Assembly: GCA_016218825.1 (NCBI GenBank)
Contig: JACRCV010000101.1
Span: 33,379-97,378 of the forward strand
Direction: 5' to 3'
DNA: 64,000 bases
Source of the DNA: Deltaproteobacteria bacterium
Lineage (GTDB): Bacteria; Myxococcota; XYA12-FULL-58-9
Positions 8,136 through 15,455 of this stretch are shown here, piece after piece (within the stretch, counting starts at the first letter, position 1; each line of letters starts with the position of its first letter). A model generated the notes under the pieces. It was not told the DNA's origin. It ran no database searches and worked only from the letters and a program-made list of their open reading frames with translations. Position numbers and translations under genes: made by a program.

Positions 8136-8870
8136 CTACGGCTCGGGCGAGCGGAGCGAGTCGCCCGCGATGCGGATCGTGGTGCAGCGGTGGCGCAGGC
8201 GGTCGAGCAACGCGCCGACCATCTCCTTGCGGCCGAGGAAGTCGTACCAGGCGTCGTACTCGAGGTTCGTGGTGATGACCGTCGAGTGACGGTTGTAGCG
8301 CTCCTCCATCAGCTTGAAGAAGAGGTTGGTCTGCTCGGGGCGCAGGTTCAAGTAGCCCATTTCATCGATCAGCAAGACGTCGAGTCGCGCGAGGTGATCG
8401 AGGAGCTTGCGCGACGAGCGGTCGGCCATCGAGGTGTACAGCTCGTCGAAGAGGTCCTGCGCCTTGACGAAGAGGCAGCGGTAGCCGTTCTCCAAGGCCT
8501 TCAGCAGAATCGAGGAGGCGATCCCGGTCTTGCCCGTGCCCGTGGGGCCGATGAGCACGACGTTGCGGTGCTGGGCGATGAAGTCCAGCTCCGCGAGCTG
8601 CTTGACCGAGTCGGCGGGCACCCCCAGCTGCCGCTCGAAGGGGAAGGTCTCCAGCGTCCAGCGCTCGGGGATCTTCGCACGGCGGATGCGCGCGACGACC
8701 CGCTGCTCGCGCTGCGCATCGACCTCCTCGCGCAGCAGCCCCACGAGGAAATCGCGGTAGCTCGCGTGGGTCTTCTCGGCGCGCGCGAGGTCGCGCTCCA
8801 GGATGGAGGCGACGCGCCGGAGCCGGAGCGTCGCGAGCAGTTGATCGAGTTCGTCATCCGAGCGTTTCAT
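8136..8870 (-). CDS. istB-like: IstB-like transposition helper ATPase
   Basis: The frame from ATG 8870 (MKRSDDELDQLL) encodes 244 residues typical of IstB/DnaC-like AAA+ ATPases: a helical N-terminal part with LRLRR-x-ASILERDL, Walker A GPTGTGKT, Walker B LLIDEMGYL, sensor-like VITTNLEY, and a C-terminal DRLRHR arginine-finger block. IstB partners a DDE transposase in target selection. Here the same frame continues upstream into the ParB-like segment without a stop, so a longer fusion could also be made. The preceding transposase gene is almost completely deleted. Confidence 0.8.
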   Translation of the reverse strand: MKRSDDELDQLLATLRLRRVASILERDLARAEKTHASYRDFLVGLLREEVDAQREQRVVARIRRAKIPERWTLETFPFERQLGVPADSVKQLAELDFIAQHRNVVLIGPTGTGKTGIASSILLKALENGYRCLFVKAQDLFDELYTSMADRSSRKLLDHLARLDVLLIDEMGYLNLRPEQTNLFFKLMEERYNRHSTVITTNLEYDAWYDFLGRKEMVGALLDRLRHRCTTIRIAGDSLRSPEP

Positions 8871-8943
8871 CGTCACCTCCCCGGTCGGGGTCGTCGGGTG
8901 CGAGGCGGAAGTACGTCGCCCCGAGCGTTCGCAAGGCCATGGT
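8854..8943 (-). pseudogene. Transposase 3' remnant
   Basis: In a second frame just upstream of, and overlapping, the istB-like start, a peptide running ALRTLGATYFRLAPDD and then DETLG ends at 8854. A transposase normally overlaps istB in this way, so I read it as the last ~28 codons of the lost DDE transposase. The rest of that gene is not present anywhere in the element. Confidence 0.4.
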
Positions 8944-9344
8944 CGGGCCAGGCGCCGACAGACCCAACTCGCCGTGCGGCCCATGCGCCGACCGAGCTCG
9001 CGCTGCCCCAGCCCGTGCGGGCCGAGGAGCTCGCGCACCAGCCAGGCCTCCTCGAGAGCCTCGAGGCGGCGCCCGCCCGCGAGCCGCCACGCGCGCATCA
9101 TCGCCTCGACCTCGTCGCACCCGAGGTCCATCGCCGCGACGGCGTCGCGCCCGAGCGAGCGAAGTGCCCGCACGCGGCGGTAGCCGTCCACCAGCACGAA
9201 GCCCGTGGCGGAGTCGGCGAAGACCAGCACGGGGTGCCGCTGCCCCTCCGCGAGCAGCGATGCGGTGAGCCGCGCCTCGCGCGCCGGATCGCGGAGGCGA
9301 AGTGCCTCGTAGCGCAGCTCGATCTGGTGGTGCTCCAACTCCAT
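8871..9344 (-). pseudogene. ParB-like domain segment, fused in frame to istB
   Basis: From ATG 9344 (MELEHHQIELRYEAL) the product reads as a ParB/Srx-type nuclease-fold domain: LRDP, ASLLAEGQRHPVLVF, then the VLVDGYRRVRALRSLG block typical of ParB N-terminal domains (G-x-RR-x-RA). A ParB helix-turn-helix follows (LGQRELGRRMGRTASWV). After CRRLARPWP the frame loses this character and runs straight into the IstB start, consistent with one deletion that removed the ParB C-terminus and the transposase. The original job was probably DNA binding within the IS. Confidence 0.6.
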
Positions 9345-9360
9345 GGAAACGCCGAGAACG

Positions 9361-9852
9361 CTACGGATCTCGTCTCGCCGAGGCGATCGTGTCTCGCGGG
9401 GGGTGCGGGGGAAGTCCCGCCGATTCCCGTGTGCTCTCCACGGGTTGAGAAGGCATCTCGTCTCGTCGGGAGTCGGGGCGGACTTCCGCCGATTGCCGCG
9501 TGGTATCAACGAGTTGAGCGAGGATCTCGTCTCGCAGGCCCTGGGCGATCCGTCGCAGGCACTGGCGAAGCACGCGCGCCGCGAGCACGCCGAGCAGCGC
9601 ATCGACGGCGCCCCACTGGATGCAGGCGGTCGGGTCTCTCGAGGCGGGCGCGGGCGTCGCGGGGGTCGCGATGCGCGAGGCCACGCGGTCGTCGCGAAGA
9701 GAGCCGTCGTTACGGCGGTGCCAGTCCTTGCAAGAGCGCCGGTGCCGCTCGCGCTGACAGGCGACGCTCCCGCAGCAACGCTGACGCGCGCCGACGCGGG
9801 GGTGGGGCTGGAACCAGCGACGACAGATCGGGCAGGGGCGACGAGGGGTCAC
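9361..9852 (-). CDS. IS-associated zinc-finger protein
   Basis: The 163-residue protein starts with a compact zinc-binding block: CPICRRWFQPHPRVGARQ followed by CC and CQRERHRRSCKDWHRRN, i.e. CxxC, CC and Cys/His pairs with a basic helix. The rest is low in complexity and contains two copies of a 23-residue repeat encoded by the 69-bp tandem repeat at 9391-9528. A small DNA-binding accessory protein of the IS is the likely role. It lies just inside the right terminal repeat. Confidence 0.6.
   Translation of the reverse strand: MTPRRPCPICRRWFQPHPRVGARQRCCGSVACQRERHRRSCKDWHRRNDGSLRDDRVASRIATPATPAPASRDPTACIQWGAVDALLGVLAARVLRQCLRRIAQGLRDEILAQLVDTTRQSAEVRPDSRRDEMPSQPVESTRESAGLPPHPPRDTIASARRDP
9391..9528. 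repeat. Imperfect 69-bp tandem repeat, two copies
   Basis: The units 9391-9459 and 9460-9528 both start GTCTCG, contain CCGCCGATT-type cores, and end in GTTGAG followed by CATCTC or GATCTC. A third copy starts at 9529 and fades out. Because 69 is a multiple of three, the repeat adds 23-residue units to the zinc-finger protein and keeps the frame. Confidence 0.65.
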
Positions 9853-9905
9853 CCCCGGACCGAAGCGCGGGCCACCCGCCCCCGCCGACGGGGACCCTGC
9901 TCACC

Positions 9906-9946
9906 AGAAGTGACCCACCGGGGGGCCGATCGGGTGGGTCACTTCT
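9906..9946. repeat. 14-bp perfect inverted repeat in IS right end
   Basis: AGAAGTGACCCACC (9906-9919) is repeated in inverted form at 9933-9946. Both copies match the binding block of the terminal repeats, so the right end carries an extra inverted transposase-type site. This could also act as an operator or terminator. Confidence 0.6.
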
Positions 9947-9984
9947 CGTGAGCAGACCCGGGTCAAATCTCGCGAGCGCCGACA
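9933..9984 (-). repeat. IS terminal inverted repeat, right
   Basis: The reverse complement starts TGTCGGCGCTC and carries two binding blocks, matching the left repeat. It is followed directly by the CGCCTGTG duplication at 9985-9992. Confidence 0.8.
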
Positions 9985-9992
9985 CGCCTGTG
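9985..9992. repeat. Target-site duplication, right copy (CGCCTGTG)
   Basis: Exact copy of 7843-7850, directly after the IS right end. Confidence 0.85.
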
Positions 9993-10299
9993 CCTCAGGC
10001 TTCCGAACGGCTGGTGACCGGATGTCCTGCCGAGCCTGATGGCCATCATTTTGACGTGTGTGGCCAACGTCGGCGGCTCCCACCGCACCCGACCGCGCTG
10101 TCCCGGCCACCGCCAGCGAGGGGGCCGCACGGGCGGTGCGGCGCCACCGGAACGACGGCCGCGGCGAGATCTGGTGCCCCTCCGGTGTCGGTGGAGCACC
10201 CCAGAGCTACGTCGGCGTCGCGACGTAGAGGCCGTCCGAAGATAGCGAGCCTCTGCCGAAATTTTGGTGAACATACGCACAGGAGCATGCTCGGGAGAT
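9993..10299. other. Intergenic stretch before the large unknown gene
   Basis: It begins with the displaced 3' end of the GIY-YIG-like gene (stop 10014-10016 in the pre-insertion frame). The last ~50 bases (10255-10300, around ATTTTGGTGAACATACG) are more AT-rich and are the likely promoter/leader of the next gene. No other gene is seen. Confidence 0.4.
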
Positions 10300-12495
10300 A
10301 TGTCGTCCTCTCGATCCTCTCGCGCCTCGTCGCCTCGTCTCGTCCGCACGGAGCCGGTGCCCGGCGGCGATGAGCCCCCGTCGCTGCCCCTCCCGCAGGA
10401 GTTCCTCGACGAGGCGCCTCTTCGGGAGATCTCTGTAGAGCGCTGGCGCTCGGTCTTCGCGCGCGGAGGCGTGCCGAGCGGTGCCATGCTCGACGCGCTG
10501 ACTGAGGATGGCGTCGTCGCCGCCTTCGCCGCGCCGGACCTTCCGCGCCTTTATCTGGACCTCCTCCAGGTCCTGCATGACCTCGGGACGCCGCTTGGCG
10601 CCGACGCGCTGCACGACGCCGCGGCCGAGTGCGGCGTGGACCGTTCGGACTGGCCGATCGAGGTGCGAGAGCTCGCCGCGGAGCTCTGGGCGCGATCGAT
10701 CCGCAGACGCGAGTACGCGCGGCTGCTCGTGCTCGCCATGATCACCTCCCACGAGCGCGCCGCCGCCGGGGCGCGGCGCGAGTACGCGAGCCGGACGCCG
10801 CGCGCCTGTGAGAGCCCCCACCAGCGGGTGCGGGCCCTGGAGGACGCGCTGCGCCCGTGGTTCGTCGAGGAGCAGCTCGGGGACTACGTCGAGGTGAAGC
10901 TGCGTCCGGAGGAGGGGGGTTTCGGCCTCTGCATCCTCCACGGCGGCCGACCGATCGCGCGGCGCGCCGTCCGCAACGGCACGCGCGAGACGATCCGCTA
11001 CCAGCCCGCGCAGTGCGACACGGCCCGCTACGACGCCCTGTCGGGGCGGCTGCGGGTCACCTCGCGCTCTGAGCGCGTCGCCAGCGAGTACTGCACCCGC
11101 ATCGGCGAGGTGCTGTTCGGGGACCCCGCCTTCTTCTCGACGAAGCGCGTCTGCACCCTCGACCCCTTGCGCCGCGCGATCGACGCCGGCCAGCTGCCGA
11201 CGCCGCACCCGCGCCTCGGCATCCTCGCGGTGCGTTTGGTCGACTGCCTCTGGGGCCAGGACGACGGCTTCCGCGTGCGGCTCCACGGGTCGCGTACGCG
11301 CGACTGCATCGACCGCATCCGCCAGCTCCAGTTCCACCTCGACGAGGGGCGGTTCGAGGACGCGCGGCTGGAGTTCGTGTTCCGGGGGGCGCGCGGCTTC
11401 GACGTCGTCCGGGTCGTCATCAAGGCGCCGAACCTCATCGACCCGAAGGGCCAGCTCCACCGCGAGGAGATCGACGAGTACCTCACCGAGATCGGCGTCC
11501 GGCTCGCGCCCGAGGAGGCGGCCCCCGCCGAGCCCGACGATCTGTGGGCGCTCGGCGCGGGCGGACACCTCCTGTCGCGCTGGCGCCGTCTCTGCGGGGA
11601 CGACACGCGGGCCGCGTTGCAGAGCCGGGTGCTGTATCAGTCGCTCCTCGACGCCATCGAGTCCGACGGCGAGCGACGGCTGGTCGACGCCGTCGAGGAC
11701 GCAACCGGCGAGGTACTGGTGGCGGTGCCCGCGGAGCCCGGAGACGGGCTCCGGCTCGCCGTCGCGCCTGGTGACCTGGCGGGCTACGCCCTCGACGGGC
11801 GACGCCTCGCCGAGCAGGTCGCGGACGCTCTCGGATGCCGCCCGTCGGTCGCGACGACCGTGATCGACGGCTGCTACGACCTCAACACCCTGTCGATCGG
11901 GGCCGTGGGCGTGCGTCCTTTCCTCGTGACGCGGCAGCCCCAGGTCCCGCCCGGCACGCTCGCCGCTACCCTCGCGCGGGCCGCCAGACCCGACCACGCC
12001 GTCGCCATCGTCCCCGAGGGACGCGCAGTCGACCCGAGCCTGCCCGCGGTCGCGATGCGCCGCATCGTGCCGCCGTTCGACGGGCTCATCCCGGAGATCG
12101 TGCGCGCGCTCGGCATCGAGGAACGTGTTCCCCTCCTCGATCGCGTGCCTCTGGGCACGCGGCTCGTCGTGCACGTGGCAGGTAACCGGGTGTGGCTCGA
12201 CAGGATCGAGCTCACCGCCCTCTCACCGCAGGCCCGCGCGCTCCTCGTGAGCCTCGCGCGCGACCAGTGCGCGGGCACCTCGACGAAGACCGACGACCTG
12301 ATGCGGCGGCTCCCAGGGTGGGCGGACGGGACCCCGTCGAACCGCGCCAAGGACGCGCGCAAGTACGCGCTCGACTGCATCCACAAGTCCTTCGTCGCAC
12401 AGGGGGCCTCACCGCCCGCAGACCTGAAGTCCGTCATCCGAGCGGTGGGCGGGGTGTACCGGCTCGGCGACGGCATCCGAGCCTACGTGGAGTAG
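10300..12495 (+). CDS. Large unrecognised protein with C-terminal winged helix
   Basis: The product has about 731 residues from ATG 10300; TTG 10264 and GTG 10267 are alternative starts. No catalytic motif is recognised. The first ~200 residues look helical, and the centre (about 190-400) alternates strands and helices. The last ~100 residues resemble an OmpR/PhoB-type winged helix: a strand with NRVWLDRIEL, then LSPQARALLVSLA, a recognition-like helix and a closing IRAVGGVYRLGDG hairpin. It ends 183 bp before the ubiquitin-like operon on the same strand and could be its regulator, sensor or target-binding partner. That link is inference from position. Confidence 0.6.
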   Translation: MSSSRSSRASSPRLVRTEPVPGGDEPPSLPLPQEFLDEAPLREISVERWRSVFARGGVPSGAMLDALTEDGVVAAFAAPDLPRLYLDLLQVLHDLGTPLGADALHDAAAECGVDRSDWPIEVRELAAELWARSIRRREYARLLVLAMITSHERAAAGARREYASRTPRACESPHQRVRALEDALRPWFVEEQLGDYVEVKLRPEEGGFGLCILHGGRPIARRAVRNGTRETIRYQPAQCDTARYDALSGRLRVTSRSERVASEYCTRIGEVLFGDPAFFSTKRVCTLDPLRRAIDAGQLPTPHPRLGILAVRLVDCLWGQDDGFRVRLHGSRTRDCIDRIRQLQFHLDEGRFEDARLEFVFRGARGFDVVRVVIKAPNLIDPKGQLHREEIDEYLTEIGVRLAPEEAAPAEPDDLWALGAGGHLLSRWRRLCGDDTRAALQSRVLYQSLLDAIESDGERRLVDAVEDATGEVLVAVPAEPGDGLRLAVAPGDLAGYALDGRRLAEQVADALGCRPSVATTVIDGCYDLNTLSIGAVGVRPFLVTRQPQVPPGTLAATLARAARPDHAVAIVPEGRAVDPSLPAVAMRRIVPPFDGLIPEIVRALGIEERVPLLDRVPLGTRLVVHVAGNRVWLDRIELTALSPQARALLVSLARDQCAGTSTKTDDLMRRLPGWADGTPSNRAKDARKYALDCIHKSFVAQGASPPADLKSVIRAVGGVYRLGDGIRAYVE

Positions 12496-12678
12496 GCCGG
12501 ACATGCGCCCCCGGGAGGTGGAAAGTCGGGGGGAATCGAGGTGGAACTTCCTCGGGATCCTCCCACTTGCTTCCCACCCTCTCTCGACCGACAGCACTGC
12601 CCTCGCACCCTACGGTCTGGGTGCGATCCGACGCGAGGCTGCGAGGCCCGCACAACCCGGATCGCGCTCGAGGACCGG
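12496..12678 (+). promoter_or_regulatory. Putative regulatory region of the ubiquitin-like operon
   Basis: Between the large gene and the Ubl gene there are two direct copies of a GAGGTGGAA-type motif (GGGAGGTGGAA near 12512 and GAGGTGGAA near 12538). Inverted-looking CTCCCAC and TTCCCACC blocks follow at about 12558-12580. Such clustered repeats are a plausible operator. No convincing -35/-10 pair was identified. Confidence 0.3.
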
Positions 12679-13002
12679 ATGAGCAACGACGAGAACAAGC
12701 AGCCCGAGATCACCCACGACGAGGTCGATATCGAGGAGTACGCGAAGCGCGGCGAGGCGCCGCCGAACGCCCGGCGGTACCGCATCCGCGTCGACCGGGA
12801 GAAGCACACGGTCACGGTGCCGAAGATGTCGGGGCGCGACCTCCTCAAGCTCGCGGGCAAGGTGCCGCCCGAGCGCTTCTCGCTCACGCAGAAGTTCCGC
12901 GGCGGCGCGGTGAAGCCCGTGGGCCTCGACGACACGGTGGTCTTCACGACGCCGGGCGTCGAGTGCTTCATGACCCTCCCGCTCGACCAGACGGAGGGCT
13001 GA
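12679..13002 (+). CDS. Ubiquitin-like modifier (multiubiquitin-type, single domain)
   Basis: ATG 12679 lies shortly after GAGG. The 107-residue protein has an acidic, disordered N-terminus (~30 residues) and one beta-grasp domain: YRIRVDREKHTV, then a helix SGRDLLKLAGKV, then FSLTQKF, and a final VVFTTPGVECFMTLP. This pattern matches the prokaryotic multiubiquitin family, but only one copy of the domain is present. The C-terminus is ...DQTEG with a single terminal glycine rather than Gly-Gly plus a tail, so it may be made in mature form. It heads an operon with an E2-fold protein, a JAB-E1 fusion and a DUF6527 protein, and is the presumed substrate of that E1. Confidence 0.75.
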   Translation: MSNDENKQPEITHDEVDIEEYAKRGEAPPNARRYRIRVDREKHTVTVPKMSGRDLLKLAGKVPPERFSLTQKFRGGAVKPVGLDDTVVFTTPGVECFMTLPLDQTEG

Positions 13003-13003
13003 C

Positions 13004-13411
13004 ATGCGCCGCCAGTTCCGCCTCCCGCCCGACGACGAGACCCACCTCGACTCCCTGGGCCTGCCCTGGGAGACCGTGGTCGACGCCAACGTGCGCTGGC
13101 TGATCGTGCACGACCGGCCGGTGCCCGCCGGCTACACGGCGGAGCGCGTCCGCGTCGCGCTCCAGATCCCCGCGGGGTACCCCGACGTGCAGCTCGACAT
13201 GGTCTACTTCGAGCCCGCGCTCGCGCGGCGCGACGGCGGCGCGATCGGCGCGCTCGCCGCGCAGACGATCGAGGGGCGCCCCTGGCAGCGGTGGTCGCGC
13301 CACCGCACGCCCCAGAACCCGTGGCGCCCCGGCATCGACGACGTGGCGGCGCACCTCCTGCTCGTCGACCACTGGCTCCGTCGCGAGCTCGGCGCGTGGG
13401 TGTCGCCGTGA
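13004..13411 (+). CDS. E2-fold protein (Prok-E2_E-like), no cysteine
   Basis: The 135-residue protein starts one base after the Ubl stop. It has the order expected of prokaryotic E2 family E: WLIVHDRPVPAGY, VALQIPAGYPD with the UBC-type GYP strand, then WQRWSRHR and a C-terminal WRPGIDDV helix with a long terminal helix. There is no cysteine anywhere in the sequence, so a classical E2 thioester is impossible. It may be a scaffold, may use another residue, or may hand the modifier directly from E1 to a target. Its stop overlaps the GTG start of the E1 gene. Confidence 0.75.
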   Translation: MRRQFRLPPDDETHLDSLGLPWETVVDANVRWLIVHDRPVPAGYTAERVRVALQIPAGYPDVQLDMVYFEPALARRDGGAIGALAAQTIEGRPWQRWSRHRTPQNPWRPGIDDVAAHLLLVDHWLRRELGAWVSP

Positions 13412-14808
13412 GGCGCCGCCTGCGCATGACGGCCGACCAGCACGCACGCCTCGCAGCGCACGTGCTCGCACCCGACGGGTGTGAGGCCGCGGCCGTCCTG
13501 ATCTGCGGGCGCGGCCGCGGCGACGACGCCGAGGTCCTCACCGTCCGCGAGGTCCACCCGGTGCCGTACGAGGCGTGCCCGGTGCGGGAGCCCGACCGCC
13601 TCACCTGGCGGACCGAGACGATCGCGCCCCTCGTCGCGCGTGCGGCGAAGGAGGGCCTCGCGGTCGTGAAGGCGCACGGCCACCCGGGCGGGCGGCGTGC
13701 CTTCTCCCCGACCGACGACGCGGCGGACCGCGAGCTCTTCCGGTCGGTGCACGGCTGGACCGACGACGGCCGCCCCCACGGCAGCCTCGTGGTCGTGCCC
13801 GGCGGCGAGTGCATCGCGCGCTTCGTCGACGAGGCGGGGGCGTTCGCGCCGGTCGACCTCGTCACGGTCGTGGGCGACGACCTCCGCCTCTTCTGGCGCG
13901 ACGCCGTCGCGACGGGGCCGCCCGGGTTCGCGCGGCGCCACGCCCAGGCCTTCGGCGAGGGCACGGCCGACGCGCTGCGACGCCTCTCCGTCGCCGTGGT
14001 CGGCGTGTCGGGCACCGGCGGCCCGGTGGTCGAGCAGCTCCAGCGCCTCGGCGTCGGGCGGCTCGTGCTCGTCGACCCCGACCGCGTCGAGGAGCTCAAC
14101 CTCAACCGCATCCCCCACGCGACCCGCGACGACGCGCTCCGCAAGCGCCCGAAGGTCGATGTCGCGGCGGAGGCCGTGCGGCGCACGGGGCTCGGCACCG
14201 AGGTCGTGACCTACGCGCGCAACCTCAAGGACCCCGAGGTCGTGCGCGCAATCGCGACCTGCGACCTCGTGTTCGGGTGCATGGACGGCGCGGAAGGAAG
14301 GCACCTCCTGAACCGCCTCGCGACGTTCTACGTGCTCCCGTACATCGACGTGGGCGTGCGCCTCGACGCCGACGGCCGGGGCGGCGTGAGCCAGATCTGC
14401 GGCAGCATCCACTGGCTCACGCCCGGCGGGTCGAGCCTCCTCTCGCGCGGGGTGATCTCGCTCGACGAGGTGGCCGCCGAGGGGCTGCGTCGGCAGTCGC
14501 CTGCGGAGTACCGGCGCCGGCGCGAGGAGAAGTACATCAAGGGCATCCGCGAGGACCGCCCCGCGGTCGTGTCGGTGAACACGACCTTCGCGGGCCTCGC
14601 GGTGACCGAGCTCCTCGCGCGGCTGCACCCCTTCCGCGACGACGGCAACGCGCCCTGCGCGCGCCTCACCTGCACCCTGTCGCAGGTCCGCTTCGAGTGC
14701 GCCGAGGACGGCCCCCCGTGCCCCGTGCTCGCCCGGCACGTCGGCCGGGGCGACGTGGTCCCGCTCCTCCTCGACCCCGAGCTCTCGGAGACGGAGCGGG
14801 CCGCGTGA
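13408..14808 (+). CDS. JAB-E1 (ThiF-type) fusion protein
   Basis: The start is GTG 13408 (GTGA overlap with the E2 stop) or ATG 13426. From GTG the 466-residue protein has an N-terminal JAMM domain with His90-x-His92 and Ser100-x-x-Asp103 (AHGHPGGRRAFSPTD), a peptidase for removing the modifier. An adenylating E1/ThiF domain follows, with the nucleotide loop VVGVSGTGGPVV (197-208) and DPDRVEELNLNR (223-234), the latter matching the conserved D-x-D-x-V-x-x-x-N-x-x-R block of E1 enzymes. Cys291 (FGCMDG) and Cys331 (SQICGS) are candidate thioester residues. One polypeptide thus carries both activation and release functions, as known for multiubiquitin-type operons. Confidence 0.85.
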   Translation: MRRRLRMTADQHARLAAHVLAPDGCEAAAVLICGRGRGDDAEVLTVREVHPVPYEACPVREPDRLTWRTETIAPLVARAAKEGLAVVKAHGHPGGRRAFSPTDDAADRELFRSVHGWTDDGRPHGSLVVVPGGECIARFVDEAGAFAPVDLVTVVGDDLRLFWRDAVATGPPGFARRHAQAFGEGTADALRRLSVAVVGVSGTGGPVVEQLQRLGVGRLVLVDPDRVEELNLNRIPHATRDDALRKRPKVDVAAEAVRRTGLGTEVVTYARNLKDPEVVRAIATCDLVFGCMDGAEGRHLLNRLATFYVLPYIDVGVRLDADGRGGVSQICGSIHWLTPGGSSLLSRGVISLDEVAAEGLRRQSPAEYRRRREEKYIKGIREDRPAVVSVNTTFAGLAVTELLARLHPFRDDGNAPCARLTCTLSQVRFECAEDGPPCPVLARHVGRGDVVPLLLDPELSETERAA

Positions 14809-15191
14809 AGCTCCGCGAGCGCCTCGAACGGCTCGGGCAGTGGGTCCTCGACCGCCTTCTGCCCGCGGAGCCCGCGCGCCCGTTCCGGGCCATCACGGCG
14901 GCCGACGTGCCTGCGGTGCTCACGCCGGGCGTCGTCTACCTCGTCGGCGAGGGCGGCCACCACTGGTGCGCCGCCCTGCGCTGCCCCTGCGGGTGTGGCG
15001 CGACGATCCAGCTCGGGATGCTCCGCGAGGTGCGCCCCTGCTGGGGCGCCACGGTGCACGCCAATGGGACCGTCTCGCTCACGCCGTCGGTCTGGCGCCG
15101 GGTCGGGTGCCGCAGCCACTTCGTGCTGGAGCGCGGGCGCATCCGGTGGTGCAGCCCCGCCGGATCGGGCGCCGGGCCTCGCACCCACTGA
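14805..15191 (+). CDS. DUF6527-family Cys-rich protein
   Basis: GTG 14805 overlaps the E1 stop by 4 bp. The 128-residue product has an N-terminal helix, then HHWCAALRCPCGCGA, RPCW, and the GCRSHFVLERGRIRWC block that I associate with DUF6527 proteins found beside prokaryotic E1/E2/Ubl genes. The Cys and His pairs suggest a structural or catalytic metal site. Its position as last gene of the operon suggests a processing or effector role for the modifier, but I cannot assign a reaction from the sequence. Confidence 0.65.
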   Translation: MKLRERLERLGQWVLDRLLPAEPARPFRAITAADVPAVLTPGVVYLVGEGGHHWCAALRCPCGCGATIQLGMLREVRPCWGATVHANGTVSLTPSVWRRVGCRSHFVLERGRIRWCSPAGSGAGPRTH

Positions 15192-15455
15192 CCCTCGCCC
15201 CACCTCACGATCCGCTCCCGCTCCCCCCGTCCTACGACCGCACCTGTACGTACGCCCCGTACGTTCCGGACGAACGGGCTGAGACGCTTATCCGCCTTGA
15301 AAACATGATGGTTCCCTCGAAGGGCCCACCCCCATTTCGGGCCCTGGAAGGGACCCGGTGGAATTCGTGCGGCGGACATGCCACAGCCCCGGGCGGTCGT
15401 GGCGTCGAGGGGATGGGCCGGGCATGGCAACGGCTCGCGCTCAAGGAGCACCACC

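Larger units (their letters stand above)
7851..9984 (-). mobile_element. Defective IS (IstB-type), 2134 bp, with 8-bp target duplication
   Basis: The element is bounded by terminal inverted repeats starting TGTCGGCGCTC on both sides and by exact 8-bp duplications CGCCTGTG. Its genes, all on the minus strand, are a zinc-finger protein, a ParB-like coding segment, a short transposase remnant and an IstB-like ATPase. A complete DDE transposase is absent, so the copy cannot be autonomous. Ends with two internal binding blocks recall the multiple transposase sites of IS21-like elements. The insertion lies at the very 3' end of the GIY-YIG-like gene. Confidence 0.85.

Noticed and set aside
8190..10373. 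727-residue plus-strand open frame across the IS
   Set aside because: Antisense to the IstB, ParB-like and zinc-finger frames and crossing both an IS end and its target duplication.
12541..12678. N-terminal extension of the Ubl protein from an upstream ATG
   Set aside because: The extension is Pro/Arg/Cys-rich and crosses the repeated regulatory-like motifs; ATG 12679 has better context and fits the family.
13291..13407. N-terminal extension of the JAB-E1 protein
   Set aside because: It overlaps the E2-fold gene in another frame and has shadow composition; GTG 13408 gives the usual 4-bp coupling.
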